DNA of 7,789 nt from Bacteroidota bacterium (lineage in GTDB: Bacteria; Bacteroidota; Bacteroidia; Chitinophagales; Chitinophagaceae): NCBI GenBank assembly GCA_947460795.1, contig CANHJA010000103.1:1-7789 (forward strand), written 5' to 3'. Made by a program: the position numbers and the translations under genes. Shown here piece by piece: positions 1 to 4,973 of the stretch (the first letter of the stretch is position 1; every line of letters begins with the position of its first letter). The notes under the pieces were generated by a model. It saw only the letters and a list, made by a program, of their open reading frames with translations, made no database searches and was not told the origin of the DNA.

Positions 1-1277
1 CCATTGGCGCACAAATAACAGACTATTTAATAAAACCGGTAAATCCGAATCAAATTTTATTAACGCTGAAAAAAATCATTGACAGCAAAACACTCGTGAG
101 CGAAAAAACGACTTCTACCTATCAACAAGAATTTAGAAATTTGTTTATGGCATTAAACAACAATCCTGATTACAAAGAATGGTGTGAGCTGTATAAAAAA
201 ATTGTATACTGGGAATTGGAAATGGAGAAATCAAATAGCCCTGAGATGCAAGAAATTCATCAATCCCAAAAAGAAGAAGCCAACAACGAATTTTGCAAAT
301 TTGTAGATAAAAACTACACTAAATGGATAAAAGATGGCGACAATGCACCTGTGATGAGCCACACATTATTGAAAAAGCATGTATTCCCTCAATTGGAAAA
401 AGGGAAGCCTCTTTTTTTTATCTTAATAGACAATTTACGATTTGACCAATGGAGAACCATCCAATCCAAATTTGCAGAAAGCTTTAAAATTTTAGATGAA
501 GAAATTATGTTGGCCATTTTACCAACTACCACACAATATAGCAGAAATGCTATTTTTTCGGGCTTGCTTCCTATTGATATAGAAAAAAAATATCCTATAG
601 AATGGAAAAACGACGATGAGGATGGAGGCAAAAATTTATATGAAGAACAATTTTTACAAGATCAATTAAATCGAAATGGCTTGGGTGATATTAAATTTTC
701 ATACACGAAAGTTACCAATCATTTTGCAGGCGAACAGTTGGTAAATAACATTGGAAATTTGTTGCACAACGATTTAAATGTGATCGTTTATAATTTTGTA
801 GACATGCTCTCTCATGCTAGAACCGAAATGGAAGTATTGAAAGAATTAGCCAATGATGAAATTTCATATCGATCAATCACAAGCAGTTGGTTTGAGCATT
901 CTCCCTTACATCAAGCATTAAAAAAAGTGGCCGACAAAAACATAAAATTAATTGTAGGTACTGACCATGGAAGTGTGCAAGTAAAATCGCCTAGTAAAGT
1001 AATTGGAGACAAGCAAACAACTACGAATATTAGATACAAGCATGGGAAAAATTTAAATTATGAAAACAAAGTTGTGCTTGCATTTAAAGAACCGAACGAA
1101 ATAGGATTGCCAAAACCCAATTTTAATTCTTCATTTATTTTTGCGAAACATGATGGTTATTTATGCTATCCGAACAACTACAATCATTATGTAAATTTCT
1201 TTAAAAATACATTTCAACATGGCGGCGTTTCTCTGGAGGAAATGTTGGTACCTATTATAAAAATGGAGAGCAAGTAA
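1..1277 (+). CDS. porX: PorX-type T9SS response regulator (receiver-PglZ), 5' end cut off
   Basis: This is a two-domain regulator of the PorX family, truncated by the window edge. The open frame runs back from the stop at 1275-1277 to base 3 without a stop, giving 424 visible residues. The first ~31 codons read as the end of a receiver domain, with the diagnostic lysine-proline in DYLIKPVNPNQ; roughly 95 residues, including the phospho-acceptor aspartate, lie upstream. A GTG at 96 is therefore only an internal valine codon. After a helical linker comes a PglZ domain of the alkaline phosphatase superfamily. Counting from base 96, candidate metal and catalytic residues are D112 (IDNLRFDQ), the threonines 144-146 (LPTTTQYSR), D236 and H240 (VDMLSHAR), D290-H291 (GTDHG) and H375 (QHGG), so the site looks intact. 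In Porphyromonas and Flavobacterium, PorX works with the kinase PorY and an ECF sigma factor to control type IX secretion genes, and phosphodiesterase activity has been reported. Assignment is strong; role in this organism is inferred. Confidence 0.9.
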   Translation, partial: IGAQITDYLIKPVNPNQILLTLKKIIDSKTLVSEKTTSTYQQEFRNLFMALNNNPDYKEWCELYKKIVYWELEMEKSNSPEMQEIHQSQKEEANNEFCKFVDKNYTKWIKDGDNAPVMSHTLLKKHVFPQLEKGKPLFFILIDNLRFDQWRTIQSKFAESFKILDEEIMLAILPTTTQYSRNAIFSGLLPIDIEKKYPIEWKNDDEDGGKNLYEEQFLQDQLNRNGLGDIKFSYTKVTNHFAGEQLVNNIGNLLHNDLNVIVYNFVDMLSHARTEMEVLKELANDEISYRSITSSWFEHSPLHQALKKVADKNIKLIVGTDHGSVQVKSPSKVIGDKQTTTNIRYKHGKNLNYENKVVLAFKEPNEIGLPKPNFNSSFIFAKHDGYLCYPNNYNHYVNFFKNTFQHGGVSLEEMLVPIIKMESK

Positions 1278-1294
1278 AATAATGTTTAATGGTT

Positions 1295-1330
1295 AACTGT
1301 TAATGATTAATTTTGTTTAATAGTTTTTTT
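1295..1330 (+). terminator. Weak terminator-like hairpin after porX
   Basis: Arms AACTGTTAA (1295-1303) and TTAATAGTT (1317-1325) pair over 9 positions, one of them a G-U pair, around a 13-base loop, and are followed by a run of T to 1330. The stem has almost no G or C, so termination would be inefficient. It ends only a few bases before the next start codon, so it may instead be chance AT-rich symmetry. Confidence 0.25.
1308..1315 (+). promoter_or_regulatory. Candidate Bacteroidota -7 element before the DUF2520 gene
   Basis: TAATTTTG fits the Bacteroidota -7 consensus TAnnTTTG and lies 17 bases before the ATG at 1333, which would leave a leader of about a dozen bases. No clear -33 TTG/TTTG is present about 20 bases upstream (only a TTTA at 1285-1288). 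The site falls in the loop of a weak inverted repeat at 1295-1325. Read-through from porX is an equally good explanation for expression. Confidence 0.35.
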
Positions 1331-1332
1331 AT

Positions 1333-2115
1333 ATGTCACTCAATATTCAACATTCATTATTCAAGATTTGCATAGTTGGTTCAGGAAATGTAGCCCATTT
1401 TGTGGGTAAAAAATTATTGAATTCTCAGCACATCATTTCACAAGTCATATCAAGCAATATTGAACATGCGAAAGTGTTAGCGAATATTTTATCCTGTGAT
1501 TTTTCGGATACTATTTCAGCGATGAAAGAAACTGTTGATGTTGTAATTTTAGCAATCAATGACGATGCTTTAAAAAACTTTCAAACAAACGAAATTCTAA
1601 AAAACAAGCTAATCATACATACTGCAGGCGCTGTTTCATTGGAAGAAGTGAAGCATATCTCCAATAACATGGCATGTATTTGGCCTGTTTATTCAATATC
1701 TAAAAACAATTTACCTAGTTCAAATAAAATTCCGTTGGCTGTTAACTTTTCTACCAATGAAATAAAAGATGCCGTAATGAACATTGCGCATTCTATTAGC
1801 AGCAATGTCTTTTTATTGAATGATGAACAAAAATCGATTGCGCATGTATCTGCTGTATTTGCGAATAATTTCAGCAATCATTTATTTGCAATAGCTGAAA
1901 AATTGTTAGACAATCAGCAAATTCCATTTGAGATCATCATGCCACTCATTAAAAACACGGTAGAAAAATTAAACAACCATTCTGCAGCTGAAAATCAAAC
2001 TGGGCCCGCCATAAGAAAGGATGAAAAAACAATCCAAAAGCATTTAAGCCTTTTAACAAATGACGATAAAATTATATATGAAACGTTGACAACGTCTATA
2101 CAAAAGCTGCATTAA
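1333..2115 (+). CDS. Rossmann-like / DUF2520 domain protein
   Basis: This 260-residue protein has the layout of the Rossmann-like plus DUF2520 family, which resembles F420-dependent NADP oxidoreductases and 6-phosphogluconate dehydrogenase-like proteins. The N-terminal half is a nucleotide-binding fold: a beta strand runs into the glycine loop IVGSGNVAHFVG (G16, G18), and a later strand VDVVILAINDDAL (68-80) resembles the NAD(P)-contacting strand of such enzymes. HTAGAVSLEEV (96-106) and IWPVYSIS (116-123) follow. The C-terminal half is helical with the family signatures HVSAVFANNFSNHL (171-184) and NQTGPAIRKD (221-230). Length is normal and the ATG at 1333 places the glycine loop at the expected distance from the N-terminus. 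The gene starts 55 bp after porX and could share its transcript. Family membership is clear; substrate and cellular role are not known to me, and an oxidoreductase activity is only an inference from the fold. Confidence 0.85.
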   Translation: MSLNIQHSLFKICIVGSGNVAHFVGKKLLNSQHIISQVISSNIEHAKVLANILSCDFSDTISAMKETVDVVILAINDDALKNFQTNEILKNKLIIHTAGAVSLEEVKHISNNMACIWPVYSISKNNLPSSNKIPLAVNFSTNEIKDAVMNIAHSISSNVFLLNDEQKSIAHVSAVFANNFSNHLFAIAEKLLDNQQIPFEIIMPLIKNTVEKLNNHSAAENQTGPAIRKDEKTIQKHLSLLTNDDKIIYETLTTSIQKLH

Positions 2116-2145
2116 CAAAATAATTCAAATAGTTTGTTAATTTTG
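2111..2145 (+). terminator. Perfect AT-rich inverted repeat over the DUF2520 stop codon; possible weak terminator
   Basis: ATTAACAAA (2111-2119, containing the stop codon at 2113-2115) is the exact reverse complement of TTTGTTAAT (2133-2141), with a 13-base spacer. Four T then a G follow. The 9-bp stem has one G-C pair only, so it is a poor terminator; an operator is an alternative, because the right arm overlaps the -7-like element at 2138-2145. Confidence 0.3.
2138..2145 (+). promoter_or_regulatory. Candidate -7 element for the PKD/T9SS cargo gene
   Basis: TAATTTTG, followed by CC, matches TAnnTTTG and lies in the 105-bp gap before the ATG at 2221, predicting an untranslated leader of about 70 bases. 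No good -33 element is visible about 20 bases upstream. The right arm of the inverted repeat at 2111-2141 overlaps it. Confidence 0.4.
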
Positions 2146-2220
2146 CCAACCTATATTTCTATTTATTCGTCAAGGTAAGTGTAGATATAGATCTATTATT
2201 ATAAATTTTAAACAGTTATT

Positions 2221-3618
2221 ATGAAGACAAAACTATTATTAGTTGCTTTTTTATCATTTTTTGCTATAAAAATGAACGCTCAATGCAGTGCTGCATTTAC
2301 CTACACAGTTAACCCAAATGGAGCAGTTACTTTTACTGCTACTGGCAGTGCAATTAATCCAACTTCTACTCTTTATCAATGGAATTTTGGAAATGGTGCT
2401 GTAGGGGTTGGTCAAACAGCAACTTCATTATATAATAATACAGGTGTTTACACGGTGTGTTTAACAGTTACAGACACCTTTAATACAAATGGTTGCACAA
2501 CAACATGGTGTGATTCTGTTAACATTAACGGAGGATCAACTGCATGTTCAGGAGCTCCAAATGCAGGAACTACGGTAGCTTCAAATAATTCACCTGTACA
2601 AGGAAGTTTGGTAACTTTTAGCTTATCTGGCAACACAACTGGAACAGGAATTACCTACCAATGGCAACGTGGAATCACTGCAACTTCTGCGTTTTTCAAT
2701 GTTGGAAATGGTGCTAGTACCTTTTCAGAAAATTTATATTCTGATTATTGCTACCGTTGTATAACAACTTGTACGAACTCTGGATTATCAGACACATCTA
2801 CAATTTTATGTGTGATTCCTGTTGCGGCTTCCGCTTGTAACGCATCATATACCTATAACTACAATGCTTTATTAGGAAACGTAACCTTTACAGCAGTAAC
2901 TGCAGGAAACGCTAGTTCAGCAGTTTATAGCTGGTACAATGGAACAACTTTATTAGGCAACGGCTCGAGCTATTCAACTGCTATGTCACCAGGAAATTAC
3001 AATATCTGTTTATTTGTTACAAATGCAGCAACGAATTGTATTGATTCGGTATGCCAAACAGTTTCAATTATTAATCCTAATACTTGCAACGCAAACTTCT
3101 ATATTTATCCAGATTCTTTAGGAGCCCCACACACATACATCGGAGTAAATAACAGCACAAACGGTGCTTCAGTATATTCATGGTCATGGGGTGATGGAAC
3201 AACATCTACAGGTCAATTCCCTTCTCATACATATGCAGCAGTAGGAAACTACAATATTTGCTTGACAGTAGGAACACCTGGTACAACTTGTTATGACACC
3301 ATGTGTTTAACAACTACAATTAATAAAACAGCAGCAATGTATTCTGTAAATTTCGGAACGCCAACTTCTATAAATTCAGTTTCAAAAGAAGTGGCAACTA
3401 TTTATCCTAATCCTGCAAAAGACAATTTCACGATTAAAGGTTTAGCAACAGCTAAATATCAAGTAGAAATCATGAATTTGAATGGTAGCATTTTGAAATC
3501 TATTTCAGCCAATGGCAATCAAGCTATCAACATTTCTAGCTTGGCTAACAATATCTACATTTTAAAAATTACGAATCAAGATGGCACCACACAATTTGCT
3601 AAATTGATTAAAGAGTAA
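2221..3618 (+). CDS. Secreted PKD/Ig-like repeat protein with T9SS type A sorting domain
   Basis: This 465-residue protein is predicted to be exported by Sec and then across the outer membrane by the type IX system. Residues 1-20 are a signal peptide (lysines, then LLLVAFLSFFAI, cleavage probably NA|Q at 20/21). Four beta-sandwich modules follow: PKD-like 22-102 (YQWNFGNG, GVYTVCLTV), Ig-like about 113-200 (TYQWQRG, CYRCITTC), PKD-like 206-284 (YSWYNG, GNYNICLFV) and the most canonical PKD 289-367 (WSWGDG, SHTYAAVGNYNICLTV). Residues ~391-465 are a T9SS type A sorting domain: the YPNPAKDNF motif, then YQVEIMNLNG, INISSLANNIYILKI and a final FAKLIKE. Each PKD module carries four cysteines with nearly constant spacing. 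No catalytic domain is visible, so an adhesive or structural surface role is inferred; the ligand is unknown. The ATG at 2221 gives a good signal peptide. A strong terminator lies 53 bp downstream. Confidence 0.9.
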   Translation: MKTKLLLVAFLSFFAIKMNAQCSAAFTYTVNPNGAVTFTATGSAINPTSTLYQWNFGNGAVGVGQTATSLYNNTGVYTVCLTVTDTFNTNGCTTTWCDSVNINGGSTACSGAPNAGTTVASNNSPVQGSLVTFSLSGNTTGTGITYQWQRGITATSAFFNVGNGASTFSENLYSDYCYRCITTCTNSGLSDTSTILCVIPVAASACNASYTYNYNALLGNVTFTAVTAGNASSAVYSWYNGTTLLGNGSSYSTAMSPGNYNICLFVTNAATNCIDSVCQTVSIINPNTCNANFYIYPDSLGAPHTYIGVNNSTNGASVYSWSWGDGTTSTGQFPSHTYAAVGNYNICLTVGTPGTTCYDTMCLTTTINKTAAMYSVNFGTPTSINSVSKEVATIYPNPAKDNFTIKGLATAKYQVEIMNLNGSILKSISANGNQAINISSLANNIYILKITNQDGTTQFAKLIKE

Positions 3619-3633
3619 ATTTATAAGTTGGCA

Positions 3634-3654
3634 GATGACAGATGTCGGATGTCA
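3634..3654 (+). repeat. Three tandem 7-bp units (GATGACA, GATGTCG, GATGTCA)
   Basis: Directly after the cargo gene, three heptamers sit head to tail at 3634-3640, 3641-3647 and 3648-3654, with consensus GATGTCA. The same motif recurs inverted at 3744-3759 on the far side of the terminator. It is noncoding; the role is unknown, and it may be a remnant of a dispersed intergenic repeat. Confidence 0.6.
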
Positions 3655-3759
3655 GGAAATATAAAATTAGAAGACCACCTTAACAGGTGGTCTTTTTTAT
3701 TTAATAATTTTTAGATATTTAAACAAATCAAGTACTTGCCTTGCTGCCATCCGACATCT
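3640..3759. repeat. Inverted repeat, 16-bp arms, 15 of 16 matching, flanking a terminator
   Basis: The left arm 3640-3655 reads AGATGTCGGATGTCAG. The right arm 3744-3759, read on the reverse strand, is AGATGTCGGATGGCAG, one mismatch; the first 12 bases are identical. The arms lie 88 bp apart and enclose the terminator at 3671-3698. They are richer in G and C than the surrounding intergenic sequence. They could be the ends of a small nonautonomous or dispersed repeat element, or two copies of one repeat inserted in opposite directions. No flanking target duplication is evident. Confidence 0.6.
3671..3698 (+). terminator. Strong intrinsic terminator after the cargo gene
   Basis: A 9-bp perfect stem AAGACCACC (3671-3679) / GGTGGTCTT (3686-3694) with a 6-base loop, TTAACA, is followed by T residues to 3698. 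It lies 53 bp after the stop at 3618 and should end the cargo transcript before sucD. Confidence 0.9.
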
Positions 3760-3842
3760 AACATTCGATAACATGTATTTATTTGTTGATAAAAAAGTTT
3801 CAATTCCTATTAATCCACAAACAAAAAATAAAAAATTACCAT

Positions 3843-3850
3843 TACCTTTG
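3843..3850 (+). promoter_or_regulatory. Candidate -7 element for sucD
   Basis: TACCTTTG followed by CGC is a close match to the Bacteroidota -7 consensus TAnnTTTG. It sits 27 bases before the sucD ATG, predicting a leader of about 20 bases. The region where the -33 element should lie is A-rich and has no TTG. The bases just before the ATG are A-rich with no Shine-Dalgarno sequence, as is usual in this phylum. The upstream terminator supports a separate promoter here. Confidence 0.55.
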
Positions 3851-3877
3851 CGCTCATAAAATTTAAAAGCAAAAACT

Positions 3878-4747
3878 ATGGGCGTTTTAGTAAATAAAAA
3901 TAGCAAAGTAATCGTACAAGGATTTACTGGTACAGAAGGAACTTTTCATGCTTCTCAAATGATAGAATACGGAACCAATGTGGTTGGTGGCGTTACTCCA
4001 GGAAAAGGCGGTTCTACTCATTTAGACAAACCTGTTTTCAATACGGTTGCCGATGCGGTAACTAAAGCGGGTGCAGATGTTTCTATCATTTTTGTACCGC
4101 CTGCTTTTGCGGCTGATGCTATTATGGAAGCGGCTGACGCTGGTATTAAAACTATCATTTGTATTACTGAAGGAATTCCGGTACAAGACATGGTAACAGC
4201 TAAAGAATATATTAAAGACAAAAATTGCCGATTAATTGGACCAAATTGTCCGGGTGTTATTACGGCCGATGAAGCTAAAGTAGGGATTATGCCTGGTTTC
4301 ATTTTCAAAAAAGGGAACATTGGTATCGTTTCAAAATCTGGAACATTAACATATGAAGCTGCCGACCAAGTAGTGAAAGCGGGTATGGGAATTACTACTG
4401 CGATTGGTATTGGTGGAGATCCAATTATTGGAACTACAACGAAAGAAGCCGTAGAATTATTAATGAACGATCCTGAAACACACGGTATCATCATGATTGG
4501 TGAAATTGGTGGTGGAATGGAAGCGGAAGCTGCTCGTTGGTTAAAAGACAACATGCGCAAACCAGTAGTTGGTTTCATCGCTGGACAAACTGCTCCTGCT
4601 GGTCGTAGAATGGGTCATGCTGGTGCGATTGTTGGTGGTGCTGATGATACTGCTGCTGCAAAAATGAAAATCATGCGTGAGTGTGGCATTCATGTAGTAG
4701 ATAGCCCTGCTGAAATTGGTAAAATGATGGCATCGGTAATTAAATAA
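3878..4747 (+). CDS. sucD: Succinyl-CoA synthetase (succinate-CoA ligase) alpha subunit
   Basis: SucD forms the alpha subunit of the cytoplasmic TCA-cycle enzyme that interconverts succinyl-CoA, phosphate and ADP or GDP with succinate, CoA and ATP or GTP. The protein has 289 residues, the same length as the E. coli protein as I recall it, and is recognisable along its whole length. The N-terminal CoA-binding fold has VIVQGFTGTEGTFH and VGGVTPGKGGSTHL; then come the middle segments TEGIP, IGPNCPGVI and GIVSKSGTLTYEA, and the C-terminal ligase fold with IGIGGDPI and MIGEIGGGMEAEAA. The phosphorylated histidine is His247 (codon 4616-4618) in RRMGHAGAIVGG. Nucleotide preference is set largely by the beta subunit SucC, whose gene is not in the window. 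The gene is bounded by its own promoter-like site and a strong terminator, so it appears monocistronic. Its glycine- and alanine-rich coding sequence is richer in G and C than its neighbours. Confidence 0.98.
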   Translation: MGVLVNKNSKVIVQGFTGTEGTFHASQMIEYGTNVVGGVTPGKGGSTHLDKPVFNTVADAVTKAGADVSIIFVPPAFAADAIMEAADAGIKTIICITEGIPVQDMVTAKEYIKDKNCRLIGPNCPGVITADEAKVGIMPGFIFKKGNIGIVSKSGTLTYEAADQVVKAGMGITTAIGIGGDPIIGTTTKEAVELLMNDPETHGIIMIGEIGGGMEAEAARWLKDNMRKPVVGFIAGQTAPAGRRMGHAGAIVGGADDTAAAKMKIMRECGIHVVDSPAEIGKMMASVIK

Positions 4748-4768
4748 TTACAAATTATAATATATACT

Positions 4769-4798
4769 AAATCCCAACCTTTTGGTTGGGATTTTTTT
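4769..4798 (+). terminator. Strong intrinsic terminator after sucD
   Basis: An 11-bp perfect stem AAATCCCAACC (4769-4779) / GGTTGGGATTT (4784-4794) with a TTTT loop continues into T to 4798. It begins 21 bp after the sucD stop and separates sucD from the outer membrane protein gene. Confidence 0.93.
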
Positions 4799-4886
4799 AT
4801 TTGCAGTAAAGGATCAAAATGTATGTAAAATTAATAACCCATCTTTTTTTTCTTTTCCATAATTTGTCAGGATAGATTTTATCGAT

Positions 4887-4917
4887 AAGTGTAAAAAAAA
4901 TAATTTAAAATACACTT
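4887..4917. repeat. Short inverted repeat in the leader region of the outer membrane protein gene
   Basis: AAGTGTA (4887-4893) and TACACTT (4911-4917) are exact reverse complements with a 17-base A/T spacer, 57 bp before the ATG at 4974. The spacing would suit a dimeric DNA-binding protein, but arms of 7 bp can arise by chance in such AT-rich DNA. Confidence 0.3.
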
Positions 4918-4959
4918 TTCATTAACACATCATAAAGTTATACTACGTGAAGGTATCAG

Positions 4960-4967
4960 TAAATTTG
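4960..4967 (+). promoter_or_regulatory. TAnnTTTG match immediately before the outer membrane protein ATG
   Basis: TAAATTTG, followed by CC, matches the Bacteroidota -7 element, but it ends only 6 bases before the ATG at 4974. If real, transcription would begin at or within a few bases of the start codon and the mRNA would be nearly leaderless. No convincing -33 element is present. It may be a chance match, with the real promoter further upstream in the 4799-4959 stretch. Confidence 0.25.
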
Positions 4968-4973
4968 CCTAGC

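Noticed and set aside
389..631. Reverse-strand frame inside porX
   Set aside because: It is entirely within a well-supported gene, low in complexity (serine and phenylalanine runs) and antisense to conserved PglZ motifs.
96..1277. PglZ domain as part of a BREX-type phage-defence system
   Set aside because: The domain is fused to a receiver domain end, which is the PorX architecture, and no other BREX gene (BrxC, BrxL, methyltransferase) is present.
2187..2196. Perfect 10-bp palindrome ATAGATCTAT before the cargo gene
   Set aside because: Short, AT-rich, not extended on either side and not repeated in the window; probably chance.
3619..3877. Possible small RNA or riboswitch in the largest intergenic gap
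   Set aside because: Beyond the terminator hairpin, the inverted repeat and a -7-like element, the sequence is A-rich with no further stable structure or aptamer signature that I recognise.
3697..3906. 69-codon reverse-strand frame over the gap before sucD
   Set aside because: Its start lies inside sucD, it overlaps the sucD promoter and the repeat arm, and its translation resembles no family I know; it has no visible promoter.
4018..4578. 186-codon open frame antisense to sucD
   Set aside because: It lies wholly inside sucD on the opposite strand; its proline/isoleucine/serine-rich translation is the expected mirror of a glycine- and alanine-rich gene.
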